Origin: Nocardioides zeae
GTDB taxonomy: Bacteria; Actinomycetota; Actinomycetes; Propionibacteriales; Nocardioidaceae
Length of the DNA stretch: 64,000 nucleotides
Direction: 5' to 3'
Assembly: GCF_030818655.1 (NCBI RefSeq)
Contig: NZ_JAUTAN010000001.1
Span: 4,030,001-4,094,000, forward strand
The position numbers and the translations under genes are program-made. Within the stretch, counting starts at the first letter, position 1. Each line of letters starts with the position of its first letter. Positions 1 through 8,034 of this stretch are shown here, piece after piece. Under the pieces are notes generated by a model, which did no database searches, was not told the origin of the DNA, and was given only the letters and a program-made list of their open reading frames with translations.

Positions 1-998
1 CCGGGTGGAGCCTCGAGCTGGCCCCGGAGGCGATCAACGGGCAGGCCCCCGACACCGGCAACATGGAGCTGCTCCACCTCTTCGCGACCCCGGAGCAGCG
101 CACCCGCTGGCTCGAGCCGCTGCTGGACGGGACGATGCGCTCCGCCTTCGCGATGACCGAGATCGCGGTGGCCTCGAGCGACGCGACGAACATCGAGACG
201 CGGATCGAGCGGGACGGGGACGAGTACGTCGTCAACGGTCGCAAGTGGTGGACCTCCGGCGCGGCCGACCCGCGCTGCGAGCTGCTCGTCGTCATGGGCA
301 AGACCGATCCCGAGGCGCCGAAGCACCGTCAGCAGTCGATGGTGCTCGTGCCGACCGACACCCCCGGCGTCGAGATCGTGCGGGACGTGCCGGTGTTCGG
401 TCGTCACGACCAGCACGGGCACTGCGAGGTCGCCTTCACCGACGTGCGCGTGCCCGTCACGGCCGTCCTCGGCGAGGAGGGCGCGGGCTTCGCGCTGGCG
501 CAGGCCCGCCTCGGTCCCGGCCGCATCCACCACTGCATGCGCGCCCTGGGTGCGGCCGAGCGGGCGCTCGACCTGCTGGTGCGCCGCGCCCACGACCGTG
601 TCGCCTTCGGCAAGCCCCTCGCCGAGCAGGGCATGGTGCAGCGCGACATCGCCGAGTCGCGGATCGCCGTCGACCAGGCCCGGCTGCTCTGCCAGCATGC
701 GGCGGCGGTGATCGACGCCCACGGCAACAAGGCGGCGGCCTCTCTCGTCTCGATGGCCAAGGTCGCCGTGCCCCGCGTGGCGCTCGACGTCATCGACCGC
801 GCCATCCAGGTGCACGGCGGCGCCGGAGTGAGCGACGACGTGCCGCTGACCGCCATGTACGGCTGGCACCGCGCCATGCGGATCTTCGACGGCCCCGACG
901 AGGTGCACCTGCGCGGCATCGCGCGAGCCGAGCCCGGGCGCGCCCGCGTGCTGGACCCGGTGGGCCACGGCGACCGTCGGCCCCCGCGCGGACAGTAG
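1..998 (+). CDS. Acyl-CoA dehydrogenase family protein (5' truncated by window edge)
   Basis: Flavin enzyme that oxidises an acyl-CoA to the enoyl-CoA. The reading frame is open from base 3 with no start, so the N-terminus lies outside the window. The visible part runs from [13 protein letters not shown] through AFAMTE and VASSDATN (substrate and FAD contacts in the middle beta domain), [10 protein letters not shown], and the C-terminal helical domain with RVAFGKPL and the FAD-binding [15 protein letters not shown] near residue 275 of the visible part. The pattern resembles ACAD10/11-type enzymes rather than short-chain ones. The last 25 residues are rich in Pro/Arg and look unlike the usual family C-terminus. 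Its TAG stop is part of the -10 element proposed for the next gene. The substrate cannot be told from sequence. Confidence 0.9.
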   Translation, partial: GWSLELAPEAINGQAPDTGNMELLHLFATPEQRTRWLEPLLDGTMRSAFAMTEIAVASSDATNIETRIERDGDEYVVNGRKWWTSGAADPRCELLVVMGKTDPEAPKHRQQSMVLVPTDTPGVEIVRDVPVFGRHDQHGHCEVAFTDVRVPVTAVLGEEGAGFALAQARLGPGRIHHCMRALGAAERALDLLVRRAHDRVAFGKPLAEQGMVQRDIAESRIAVDQARLLCQHAAAVIDAHGNKAAASLVSMAKVAVPRVALDVIDRAIQVHGGAGVSDDVPLTAMYGWHRAMRIFDGPDEVHLRGIARAEPGRARVLDPVGHGDRRPPRGQ

Positions 999-1001
999 GG
1001 T
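996..1001 (+). promoter_or_regulatory. -10 element, leaderless promoter for DUF4177 gene
   Basis: TAGGGT ends 7 bases before the ATG at 1009, so transcription should begin at or next to the start codon. No Shine-Dalgarno sequence fits in that gap. The hexamer overlaps the stop codon of the acyl-CoA dehydrogenase. Confidence 0.45.
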
Positions 1002-1008
1002 GCTGGCC

Positions 1009-1161
1009 ATGACCAAGTGGGAGTACCAGGTGGCGCCGATTCCGCTCCACAACGAGGCGCTGATGCTGAACAACTTCGGCCAGGACGGGTGGGAGCTCGT
1101 CACCATCCAGACCAACGCGCAGGGCGGGCTCATCGCCTTCCTCAAGCGCCCGCAGGCCTGA
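1009..1161 (+). CDS. DUF4177 small protein (50 aa)
   Basis: A 50-residue protein beginning MTKWEYQVAPIPLH, with GQDGWELVTIQ and GGLIAFLKRP. The WEY start and the GWELV core are the signature of DUF4177, a small actinobacterial family of unknown function. It lies 5 bases before the RidA gene and 10 after the acyl-CoA dehydrogenase. Small DUF4177 genes beside RidA are common in actinobacteria, so the pairing itself is evidence that it is real. It is too short for most gene callers. The start is set by a TAGGGT hexamer 7 bases upstream. Confidence 0.8.
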   Translation: MTKWEYQVAPIPLHNEALMLNNFGQDGWELVTIQTNAQGGLIAFLKRPQA

Positions 1162-1166
1162 CCGCG

Positions 1167-1625
1167 ATGACGCATCCCGAGGAGCGGCTCGCCGCCCTGG
1201 GTCTCGCGGTGCCCGAGGTCGCCAAGCCGGTGGCGGCCTACGTGCCGGCGGTTCGCAGCGGCGCCCACGTCTTCACCTCGGGGCAGCTGCCCATGCGGGG
1301 TGGCGAGCTCATGGTCACCGGCAAGGTCGGCGGGGAGGTGGATCCCGAGGAGGCCCGTGCGTGCGCCCAGCAGTGCGCGCTCAACGCGCTCGCCGCGGTG
1401 AAGGCGGAGCTCGGTGACCTGGCGCTCGTGAAGCGCATCGTCAAGGTCGTCGTGTTCGTCGCCTCGACGCCCGACTTCACCGGGCAGCCGCAGGTCGCCA
1501 ACGGCGCGTCCGAGCTGTTCGGCCAGGTCTTCGGCGACGCCGGCGTCCACGCCCGGTCCGCCGTCGGCGTGCCGGTGCTGCCCCTCGACTCGCCCGTCGA
1601 GGTCGAGATCGTCGTCGAGGTCTGA
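1167..1625 (+). CDS. RidA family protein (2-iminobutanoate/2-iminopropanoate deaminase type)
   Basis: 152-residue member of the YjgF/YER057c/UK114 family, whose archetype RidA hydrolyses reactive enamine/imine products of PLP enzymes. Visible motifs are VFTSGQLPM, KVGGEVDPEEA, ALAAVKAELGDLALVKRIVKVVVFVAS and the C-terminal VEVEIVVEV strand. It starts with ATG 5 bases after the DUF4177 stop and is longer than E. coli RidA (128 aa), as in the RidA group found beside crp in mycobacteria. The canonical Arg of true RidA (R105) is not obvious: the segment reads HARSAVGVPVLPLDSPVEVE, so activity may differ from RidA proper. The next gene begins 9 bases on, consistent with one operon. Confidence 0.88.
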   Translation: MTHPEERLAALGLAVPEVAKPVAAYVPAVRSGAHVFTSGQLPMRGGELMVTGKVGGEVDPEEARACAQQCALNALAAVKAELGDLALVKRIVKVVVFVASTPDFTGQPQVANGASELFGQVFGDAGVHARSAVGVPVLPLDSPVEVEIVVEV

Positions 1626-1634
1626 GGAGGGTCC

Positions 1635-2528
1635 GTGCGCATCCCGCTCCCGCCCGTCCCGCTGGACCCCGAGGTGGTGACGCGTGCGCACGAGTACGCC
1701 GCGGGCCACCGCACCCCGGCCGAGCCGCGTGACGCGGCGACGGTCGTGCTCCTGCGGGAGGGGAGGGGCGACGTACCGGGGCCGGAGGTCTACCTCCTGC
1801 GGCGCCAGACGTCGATGGCCTTCGCCGCGGGCATGGCCGTCTTCCCCGGCGGGGGCGTCGACCCCCGCGACTTCGACGCCGAGCTGTCCCGCGACGCCTG
1901 GGCGGGTCCGTCCCCGGCGGACTGGGCCGTGCGGCTCGGGGTCGACGAGCACCTCGCGCTGGCGCTCGTCTGCGCCGCTGTGCGGGAGACCTTCGAGGAG
2001 TCCGGCGTGCTGCTGGCCGGGCCCTCCACCGACGAGGTCGTCGCCGACACGACCGGTGACGACTGGGAGGCCGACCGCGTCGCGCTCGAGTCGCGGGAGC
2101 TGGCGTTCACGGCGTTCCTCGCCCGCCGCGGGCTCGTCGTGCGCACCGACCTGCTGGGGCTGTGGGACGCGTGGACGACGCCGGTCTTCGAGCCGCGCCG
2201 GTTCCGCACGTGGTTCTTCGTCGCCGCGCTGCCCGAGGGCCAGCGCACCCGCGACGTCTCGCGCGAGTCGTCCTCCGTGGTCTGGCTGCCCGCGGCCACG
2301 GCCGTCGCGCAGGCCGAGGCCGACGAGCTGGCGATGATGCCGCCGACCTACCTGACGTGCCTCGACGTCGCCGCGCAGGACGGCCCGGCCGCCGCGCTCG
2401 CGGAGGCCGCGACGCGGGAGGTCGCCATGTTCACGCCGACCGTCGAGCCGCTCGACGACGAGCGGTGGACGATGTCGATGCCCGACCGCATGCGGCCCGT
2501 CGTCGCCGCGCGGCGGGGCGCGTCGTGA
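1635..2528 (+). CDS. NUDIX hydrolase (NUDT19-like)
   Basis: 297-residue Nudix protein. The catalytic helix reads VCAAVRETFEESGVLL, matching REuxEExGu, which binds the metal ions used to cleave nucleoside-diphosphate-linked substrates. The first Gly of the Nudix box lies in FPGGGVDPRDF, about 35 residues earlier, because of an insertion between the two halves of the motif; that split box is typical of the NUDT19/CoA diphosphatase-like group. It starts with GTG 9 bases after ridA with GAGGAGG immediately upstream. Co-directional with ridA and the metallo-hydrolase. The substrate cannot be named from sequence. Confidence 0.87.
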   Translation: MRIPLPPVPLDPEVVTRAHEYAAGHRTPAEPRDAATVVLLREGRGDVPGPEVYLLRRQTSMAFAAGMAVFPGGGVDPRDFDAELSRDAWAGPSPADWAVRLGVDEHLALALVCAAVRETFEESGVLLAGPSTDEVVADTTGDDWEADRVALESRELAFTAFLARRGLVVRTDLLGLWDAWTTPVFEPRRFRTWFFVAALPEGQRTRDVSRESSSVVWLPAATAVAQAEADELAMMPPTYLTCLDVAAQDGPAAALAEAATREVAMFTPTVEPLDDERWTMSMPDRMRPVVAARRGAS

Positions 2529-2541
2529 GAGGGACCGCGTC

Positions 2542-3342
2542 GTGGTGACGGACTGGACCGGCGGTGCCTTCGGCGAGCGTGCCCGCTGCGTGCTCGCGCC
2601 CAACGCGGGCCCGATGACCCTCGACGGCACCAACACGTGGGTGCTGCGCGAGCCGGGCGGCAGCCGCTCCGTGGTCATCGACCCGGGGCCGACGGACCCC
2701 GGTCACCTCGACGCGATCGTCGAGGCCGCCGACGGGCGCGTCGGCGCCGTCCTCCTCACCCACCACCACCACGACCACGCGGAGGCGGCGAAGGCGTTCG
2801 CCGAGCGGGTCGGCTGCGGCGTGCGGGCCCTCGACCCGGCGTACCGGCTCGGTGCGGAGGGCCTGGGCGACGGCGACGTCGTCGAGGTGGACGGCCTGGA
2901 GCTGCACGTCGTCGGTACGCCGGGGCACACGGCCGACTCGCTGTCGTTCGTGCTGCCCGCGGAGCGGGCGGTGCTGACGGGCGACACGGTGCTCGGGCGC
3001 GGCACGACGGTGGTCGCGCACCCCGACGGCTCGCTGGGGGCCTACCTCGACTCGCTCGACCGGCTGCACGCCCTGGCCGAGCGCGAGGAGGCACGGGTCG
3101 TCTGGCCGGGCCACGGGCCGGTCATCGAGGACGCGCTCGCCGCGCTCGACCACTACATCGCCCACCGCCGCGACCGGCTCGCTCAGGTGGAGGCCGCCGC
3201 CACGACGCTCGAGCCGGGACCGGCCGACACGCTGCCGCGGCGGGTCGTCGAGACGGTGTACGCCGATGTCGACCCCGTGCTCTGGGGAGCCGCCGAGCTC
3301 AGCGTCCGGGCCCAGCTGGCCTACCTCGGCCGCCTGGGCTGA
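2542..3342 (+). CDS. MBL-fold metallo-hydrolase (LACTB2-like)
   Basis: 266-residue metallo-beta-lactamase-fold hydrolase. The zinc ligands are THHHHDHAEA (HxHxDH), GTPGHTADS, LTGDTVLG and WPGHGPV, in canonical order. The tail after residue 200 resembles the winged-helix-like C-terminus of LACTB2/Rv3677c proteins, which are nucleases or thioesterases. The Rv3677c orthologue is adjacent to crp in M. tuberculosis, as here. GTG start 13 bases after the Nudix stop. It ends the rightward operon and converges on crp. Confidence 0.88.
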   Translation: MVTDWTGGAFGERARCVLAPNAGPMTLDGTNTWVLREPGGSRSVVIDPGPTDPGHLDAIVEAADGRVGAVLLTHHHHDHAEAAKAFAERVGCGVRALDPAYRLGAEGLGDGDVVEVDGLELHVVGTPGHTADSLSFVLPAERAVLTGDTVLGRGTTVVAHPDGSLGAYLDSLDRLHALAEREEARVVWPGHGPVIEDALAALDHYIAHRRDRLAQVEAAATTLEPGPADTLPRRVVETVYADVDPVLWGAAELSVRAQLAYLGRLG

Positions 3343-3393
3343 CGCCCCCGTCGTACGTCGGGGCGGGTGTGGGGGGGCCGCCACGTAACGCGC

Positions 3394-3464
3394 GTAGTCC
3401 CTGACGTTCTGCACCGTGTCGCGGCCTGGAGCCGGCGTGTCGGGTGCGGAACGTCAGGGACTAC
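3394..3464. repeat. Intergenic palindrome between convergent genes
   Basis: Arms at 3394-3415 and 3443-3464 pair over 22 bases with a single G-U type mismatch, around a 27-base loop; the arm begins GTAGTCCCTGACGTTC. It lies between the convergent metallo-hydrolase and crp genes, so it could terminate both transcripts. There is no T-tract on either side. Confidence 0.7.
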
Positions 3465-3513
3465 GTGGCGGTGAGGGGACTACGTGGCGGTGAGGGGACT
3501 ACGTGGCGGTGAG
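3457..3513 (+). repeat. 19-bp direct repeat, three copies
   Basis: Three exact head-to-tail copies of a 19-base unit starting at 3457, 3476 and 3495 (core GGGACTACGTGGCGGTGAG). The first copy overlaps the right arm of the palindrome at 3394-3464, so the arm end appears to have been tandemly duplicated. Non-coding. Confidence 0.85.
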
Positions 3514-3544
3514 GGGGGCTTCCCCCGCGCGGGTACGGCGCGGG

Positions 3545-4222
3545 TCAGCGCGCGCGGCGCGAGAGGCGCTCGATGTCCATGATGACGACGGAGCGGGGCT
3601 CGAGGCGGAGCCAGCCGCGCGAGGTGAAGTCGGCCAGCGCCTTGTTGACGGTCTCGCGGGAGGCGCCGACGAGCTGGGCGAGCTCCTCCTGCGTGAGGTC
3701 GTGGTGGACGTGGACGCCGTCGTCGGCCGTGCGGCCGAAGCGGTCGGCCAGGTCGATGAGCGCCTTGGCCACACGGCCGGGCACGTCGGAGAACACCAGG
3801 TCGGCGACGACGTCGTTGGCCTTGCGGAGCCGCGCCGCGAGCTGCGAGAGCAGGCCCCGGGCGACGACCGGGCGGCCCTCGAGCCAGAGCTGCAGGTCCT
3901 CGTGGGAGAGCGACGCGAAGGTCGACTCGGTCACCGCGGTGACGGTGGCGGAGCGCGGGCCCGGGTCGAAGAGCGAGAGCTCGCCGAACATCTGGCCGGG
4001 GCCGAGGATGGCCAGCAGGTTCTCGCGGCCGTCGGCCGACGTGCGGCCGAGCTTCACCTTGCCCTCGAGCACGACGTAGAGCTTGTCGCCGGAGTCGCCC
4101 TCGTGGAACAGCACCTCGCCGCGACGCAGCCGGGTCTCGGCCAGCGACGCCACCAGCGATTCGATCGAGTCGTCGTCGAGCGCGCTGAACAGCGGCGCCT
4201 GACGCAGAACGTCGATGTCCAC
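3545..4222 (-). CDS. crp: Crp/Fnr family transcriptional regulator (Rv3676/GlxR-like)
   Basis: 225-residue cAMP-type regulator. It has an N-terminal cyclic-nucleotide domain ([37 protein letters not shown] as phosphate-binding cassette), the hinge [14 protein letters not shown], and a C-terminal winged helix with [20 protein letters not shown] as recognition helix. Length and motifs match M. tuberculosis Crp (224 aa) and corynebacterial GlxR. The frame is open further upstream, but GTG at 4222 is chosen because GGAGG lies 7 bases before it and it aligns with the family N-terminus. Perfect or near-perfect TGTGA-N6-TCACA sites occur upstream of nuoA and of the DUF485-actP genes in this same window. 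Confidence 0.93.
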   Translation of the reverse strand: MDIDVLRQAPLFSALDDDSIESLVASLAETRLRRGEVLFHEGDSGDKLYVVLEGKVKLGRTSADGRENLLAILGPGQMFGELSLFDPGPRSATVTAVTESTFASLSHEDLQLWLEGRPVVARGLLSQLAARLRKANDVVADLVFSDVPGRVAKALIDLADRFGRTADDGVHVHHDLTQEELAQLVGASRETVNKALADFTSRGWLRLEPRSVVIMDIERLSRRAR

Positions 4223-4374
4223 AACAGCCTCCAGGTGGAACGAGTCTCGTCGCCACGGACGAGGGACCGTCGTGGCCTTCCGGCATCCTAGTCGGCTGTG
4301 ACCCCCGCGTCGCGCACCGACCGGCGCGCGCACCCGGTGTCGGTGGGGCTCGGTGGGATGTCGGTGCCGACCCG

Positions 4375-4380
4375 TACCCT
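4375..4380 (+). promoter_or_regulatory. -10 element, leaderless promoter of nth operon
   Basis: TACCCT ends 6 bases before GTG 4387, placing the transcript start on or beside the codon. This favours 4387 over the in-frame GTG at 4381, which directly abuts the hexamer. Confidence 0.45.
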
Positions 4381-4386
4381 GTGCGG

Positions 4387-5082
4387 GTGCCCGACGTCGC
4401 CCTGGTCCGTCGCGCCCGGAAGGTCAACCGGGTGCTCGCGGAGACCTACCCCGACGCGCGCTGCGAGCTCGACTTCGACGACGCGTTCCAGCTGCTCGTG
4501 GTGACCGTGCTGTCCGCGCAGACGACGGACAAGCGGGTCAACGGGGTGCGTCCCACCCTGTTCGCGGCCTACCCCGACCCGGCGGCCATGGCCGGCGCCG
4601 ACCGCGCCCACCTCGAGCAGATCGTCGGCCCGCTCGGCTTCTTCCGCGCCAAGACCGACGCGCTGCTGCGGCTCTCGCAGGCGCTGGTCGAGAAGCACGA
4701 CGGGCAGGTGCCGGCCCGGCTCGACGACCTCGTCCAGCTGCCCGGCGTCGGCCGCAAGACCGCCAACGTCGTGCTGGGCAACGCGTTCGGCATCCCCGGC
4801 ATCACCGTCGACACCCACTTCGGTCGGCTCGCTCGGCGCCTCGGCTGGACCGAGCTCACCGACCCGGTGAAGGTCGAGCACGAGATCGGCGCGCTCTTCC
4901 CGAAGCGCGACTGGACGATGCTGTCGCACCACCTCATCTGGCACGGCCGCCGTCGCTGCCACGCCAAGCGGCCCGCGTGCGGCGCCTGCCCGGTGGCGCG
5001 CTGGTGCCCCTCCTTCGGGGTCGAGGGCCCGACCGACCCGATCGAGGCGCTCAAGCTCGTGCGCACCGAGGGGCGGGCATGA
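4387..5082 (+). CDS. nth: Endonuclease III (DNA glycosylase/AP lyase)
   Basis: Base-excision repair enzyme that removes oxidised pyrimidines and nicks the abasic site. The helix-hairpin-helix motif [12 protein letters not shown] carries the catalytic Lys, and [14 protein letters not shown] the catalytic Asp. The C-terminal [4Fe-4S] cluster loop is C-X6-C-X2-C-X5-C in [17 protein letters not shown]. About 231 residues, normal for the family. A start at GTG 4381 would add two residues. It diverges from crp and overlaps the next gene by ATGA, so nth, the TlpA-like gene, the CoA pyrophosphatase and marP form one translationally coupled operon, as in mycobacteria. Confidence 0.95.
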   Translation: MPDVALVRRARKVNRVLAETYPDARCELDFDDAFQLLVVTVLSAQTTDKRVNGVRPTLFAAYPDPAAMAGADRAHLEQIVGPLGFFRAKTDALLRLSQALVEKHDGQVPARLDDLVQLPGVGRKTANVVLGNAFGIPGITVDTHFGRLARRLGWTELTDPVKVEHEIGALFPKRDWTMLSHHLIWHGRRRCHAKRPACGACPVARWCPSFGVEGPTDPIEALKLVRTEGRA

Positions 5083-5732
5083 GGTCGGGACGGCGGCGTA
5101 CGTCGCGGTTCGCCGCCGCCGCGCTCGCGCTCGTGGCGCTGGCGGGGTGCACGTCGGGCGGGGCGGAGGAGGAGAGCGACCCCTTCATGGTGGAGCCGCG
5201 GCCCCCCGGGGCGCCCGACATCGACTACGACAGTCCCGCGCTGCAGGAGGCGCGGGCCGCTGCCGGCATCGAGGCCTGCGCTCCCGGTGACCGGACCAGC
5301 GGGCCCGCCGTGTTGCCGGAGCTGACGCTGCCCTGCCTGGGTGGCGGGGAGCCGGTCGACCTCAGCACCTTCGAGGGACCGCTGCTCGTCAACGTGTGGG
5401 CCAGCTTCTGCGGCCCGTGCCGCCACGAGCTGCCGGCCCTGCAGCAGTTCCACGAGCAGTACGGCGACGAGGTGACCGTGCTCGGCATCGACTACAACGA
5501 GACGAGGCCCGACGAGGCCATCGCCCTGCTCGACGAGACGGGCGCGACGTTCCCGCAGCTGATCGACGTCGACCTCGTCCTCGGCACCCAGCGGCCGTTC
5601 GTGCCGCTGCGGGAGATCCCGAAGACCGTCGTCGTCGACGCCGACGGCGAGGTCACCGTCCTGCCGCAGAGCTTCGACGACCTGGACGACCTGCTGGACG
5701 CGGTGGCCGAGCCGCTGGGTCTCGACCGGTGA
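5079..5732 (+). CDS. TlpA-like thioredoxin-fold lipoprotein
   Basis: 217-residue extracytoplasmic thiol-disulfide protein. An Arg-rich start and hydrophobic stretch end in the lipobox LAGC with the lipidated Cys at residue 24. The thioredoxin fold has [11 protein letters not shown] (Cys111-Cys114) and the cis-Pro loop [10 protein letters not shown]. The extra Cys pair at about residues 67 and 86 may form a structural disulfide (inference). The ATG overlaps the nth stop as ATGA. It is the orthologue by position of Rv3673c and probably keeps surface proteins, perhaps MarP next door, in the right thiol state. Confidence 0.9.
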   Translation: MRSGRRRTSRFAAAALALVALAGCTSGGAEEESDPFMVEPRPPGAPDIDYDSPALQEARAAAGIEACAPGDRTSGPAVLPELTLPCLGGGEPVDLSTFEGPLLVNVWASFCGPCRHELPALQQFHEQYGDEVTVLGIDYNETRPDEAIALLDETGATFPQLIDVDLVLGTQRPFVPLREIPKTVVVDADGEVTVLPQSFDDLDDLLDAVAEPLGLDR

Positions 5733-6466
5733 CCACCACGCGCGAGGACCAGGTCCCCGACTGGCTCCGGCCGGTGACCGACGCGCTCACGGAGATCCGC
5801 GCCGAGCACCTCACGGCGTTCACGCCGCCGCCGGGCTCGAGCCCCCGCCAGGGTGCGGTGCTCATGGTGTTCGCCGAGGGCGACCGCGGACCGGAGCTGC
5901 TCCTCACCGAGCGGGCCCACGACATGCGGTCCCACCCCGGTCAGGTCTCCTTCCCCGGTGGTTCGCTGGACCCGGGGGAGAACCACGAGCAGGCCGCGCT
6001 CCGCGAGGCGTGGGAGGAGATCGGGCTCGATCCCGCCTCCGTCCACGTGGTGGGCCGGCTCCCCGAGCTCTGGCTCCCGCCCAGCAACTTCGCCGTGGTG
6101 CCGGTCGTCGCGTGGTGGGCCTCGCCCGGCGCGGTGTCGGTGCGCAGCCCGCAGGAGGTGCACGCCATCCACCGGGTGGCCATCGCGGACCTCGTGGACG
6201 CGCGCTGGCGCCGTACGATCCGGGGACCGTCGGGGTGGACCTCCCCGGGTTTCCTCATCGGCGCCGACCACGACGTGGTGCTGTGGGGCTTCACCGGCGG
6301 CATCATCGCGCGGCTGCTCGACTTCATCGGGTGGAGCGAGCCGTGGGACGAGTCGTTGACGGCGGAGCTGCCGTCCTACATGTTCTCCGGCGTGGAGCGA
6401 GCGAACGACCGACGGGCGGAGCCGCGGGTGCCGCCGATGGCCGACATCGAGGAGACCGACGCGTGA
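5729..6466 (+). CDS. CoA pyrophosphatase (NudL-type Nudix hydrolase)
   Basis: 245-residue Nudix hydrolase expected to split CoA and its esters into 3',5'-ADP and 4'-phosphopantetheine. It has the NuCoA signature LLTERAHDMRSHPGQVSF followed by a complete Nudix box, GGSLDPGE then REAWEEIGL. The C-terminal half (GFTGGIIARLLDF) matches Rv3672c-type proteins. GTG start overlaps the TlpA-like stop by four bases, and its own stop overlaps the marP GTG. Position and motifs agree with the mycobacterial operon. Confidence 0.9.
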   Translation: MTTTREDQVPDWLRPVTDALTEIRAEHLTAFTPPPGSSPRQGAVLMVFAEGDRGPELLLTERAHDMRSHPGQVSFPGGSLDPGENHEQAALREAWEEIGLDPASVHVVGRLPELWLPPSNFAVVPVVAWWASPGAVSVRSPQEVHAIHRVAIADLVDARWRRTIRGPSGWTSPGFLIGADHDVVLWGFTGGIIARLLDFIGWSEPWDESLTAELPSYMFSGVERANDRRAEPRVPPMADIEETDA

Positions 6467-7635
6467 ACTGGCTCGACTGGCTGCTCCTGGTGCTGGTGGC
6501 GACCTACGCGCTGTCGGGCTACTGGCAGGGCTTCATCACCGGTGCCTTCGCGACCATCGGCCTCCTCGCCGGAGGTGTCGCGGGCATCGTCGTCGCGCCG
6601 CTCCTGCTCGGCAACGCGGACCCGGGTCTCGCGGTGTCCCTCGGCGCGCTCTTCATCGTCATCGTGTGCGCGTCGATCGGGCAGGCGAGCTTCCAGTTCT
6701 TCGGCGCGATGGCCCGCGACCGCATCACGTGGCAGCCGGCACGCGCCGTGGACGCGGTCGGCGGTGCCGCGCTGAGCGTCGTGGCGGTGCTGCTCGTGGC
6801 GTGGGCCCTCGGCGTCGCCGTCGCGGGCACCCGCATCGGCGGCGTGACGGAGGCGGTGCGCGGCTCGGCCGTGCTGAGCCGCGTCGACAGCGTGCTGCCG
6901 GGCCAGGCCGACCGCCTCCTGGGCGCGTTCAACAGCGTGGTGGGGTCGTCGTTCTTCCCGCAGTACCTGGAGCCCTTCGCCCCCGAGCGCATCGTCGAGG
7001 TCGACCCCGGCGACCCGACCACCCTCAACGAGGTCGGCGTCGTGCAGGCGCAGTCGCGCGTGCTGAAGATCCGCGGTGACAACTCCTGCGGCCGCGGCGT
7101 GGAGGGCACGGGGTTCCTGTACGGCGACGACCGCCTCATGACGAACGCGCACGTGGTCGCGGGCGTCGACGAGCCGCGGGTGGAGCTGAACGGCGACTGG
7201 GTCGACGCCACGGTGGTGCTCTACGACCCGCAGACGGACGTCGCGGTGCTGGCGCTCGACGACGACGGCCTCCAGCCGCTGGCCTTCGCCGAGGGCGCGG
7301 AGGGCGAGAGCGTCGCGATCCTGGGCTACCCGCAGGACGGCCCCTTCGACCAGCAGCCGGCGCGGATCCGCGACGCGCAGCAGCTGCGCTCGCCCGACAT
7401 CTACGGCAACGACGCGGTCGTGCGCGACGTCTACTCGCTGCGCGGCCTCGTGCGCCCCGGCAACTCGGGCGGTCCGATCGTGAACGCCGGCGGCGAGGTC
7501 GTCGGGGTCATCTTCGCGGCGTCGGTGACCGACGCCGACACGGGCTACGCGCTCACCACGGGCCAGGTGGCCGACGCCGCCGCCGAGGGCATCGCCAGCG
7601 GCGCCGAGGTCAGCACCGGCGCCTGCGCCAGCTGA
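6463..7635 (+). CDS. marP: MarP family periplasmic serine protease (CvpA-trypsin fusion)
   Basis: 390-residue membrane-anchored protease. Residues 1-150 form a CvpA/colicin V-like domain with four hydrophobic segments. A linker leads to a chymotrypsin-fold domain with His230 (MTNAHVVAG), Asp259 (QTDVAVLALD) and Ser335 (RPGNSGGPI). Cys209 and the penultimate-region Cys388 match the regulatory disulfide known in M. tuberculosis MarP (Rv3671c, 397 aa). MarP is needed there for acid resistance through processing of a peptidoglycan hydrolase. Start GTG overlaps the upstream stop. In mycobacteria ephE follows; here the gene is followed by the repeat cluster at 7.64-8.02 kb. Confidence 0.92.
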   Translation: MNWLDWLLLVLVATYALSGYWQGFITGAFATIGLLAGGVAGIVVAPLLLGNADPGLAVSLGALFIVIVCASIGQASFQFFGAMARDRITWQPARAVDAVGGAALSVVAVLLVAWALGVAVAGTRIGGVTEAVRGSAVLSRVDSVLPGQADRLLGAFNSVVGSSFFPQYLEPFAPERIVEVDPGDPTTLNEVGVVQAQSRVLKIRGDNSCGRGVEGTGFLYGDDRLMTNAHVVAGVDEPRVELNGDWVDATVVLYDPQTDVAVLALDDDGLQPLAFAEGAEGESVAILGYPQDGPFDQQPARIRDAQQLRSPDIYGNDAVVRDVYSLRGLVRPGNSGGPIVNAGGEVVGVIFAASVTDADTGYALTTGQVADAAAEGIASGAEVSTGACAS

Positions 7636-7639
7636 TCCC

Positions 7640-7801
7640 GCGTCGAGTTGGGTCGTACGGCGCGGCGTGCGCGTCGAGGTGGGTCGTACGGCGCGGCGTG
7701 CGTGTCGAGGTGGGTCGTACGGCGCGGCGTGCGTGTCGAGTTGGGTCGTACGGCGCGGCGTGCGCGTCGAGTTGGGTCGTACGGCGCGGCGTGCGCGCCG
7801 A
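7640..7801 (+). repeat. 31-bp tandem repeat array (five copies plus a decayed sixth)
   Basis: The hexamer GTCGAG recurs at 7642, 7673, 7704, 7735 and 7766, exactly 31 bases apart, and as GCCGAG at 7797. Copies differ only at two or three fixed positions (C/T in GCGTC, G/T in GAGKTGGG); each continues into a GTACGGCGCGGC segment. No spacers separate the units. It is related to the arrays at 31.76 and 36.69 kb. It begins 5 bases after the marP stop and is not a credible coding sequence. Confidence 0.9.
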
Positions 7802-7847
7802 GGTGGGACGAAGTGCGCGAGTCCGTGCCGGAGCCGTCGAGCGTTTC

Positions 7848-7965
7848 ACCCATCTCGACGCCGGTGCCGCGACAGTTCGTCCCATCTCGACGCCGGTGCC
7901 GCGACAGTTCGTCCCATCTCGACGCCGGTGCCGCGACAGTTCGTCCCATCTCGACGCCACCACCC
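7848..7965 (-). repeat. 32-bp tandem repeat array facing the first array
   Basis: CTCGAC recurs at 7854, 7886, 7918 and 7950, exactly 32 bases apart. Read on the minus strand each unit begins GGCGTCGAGATGGGACG, which shares GCGTCGAG-TGGG with the 31-bp units but then diverges. The two arrays therefore face each other across about 45 bases of unique sequence. Non-coding. Confidence 0.88.
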
Positions 7966-7972
7966 CCCGGCA

Positions 7973-8016
7973 ACGTCATGCGCCCCGGAGGTCGGGACCT
8001 CCGGGGCGCATGACGT
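7973..8016. terminator. 44-base perfect palindrome, likely bidirectional terminator
   Basis: Arms 7973-7993 and 7996-8016 are exact reverse complements (21 bp) with only two bases between, starting ACGTCATGCGCCCC. It lies after marP and 18 bases beyond the end of the leftward holin-family gene, suiting a terminator for both. The outer ACGTCATGCG is shared with the palindrome at 20173-20218. Confidence 0.6.
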
Positions 8017-8034
8017 CGTGGAGCGGGGGGAGCG

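Noticed and set aside
4298..4333. Upstream extension of crp to 4333
   Set aside because: The extra residues ([13 protein letters not shown]) lack family similarity, and GGAGG sits correctly for GTG 4222.
7640..7965. CRISPR array
   Set aside because: Units follow each other with no spacers and no cas genes are present.
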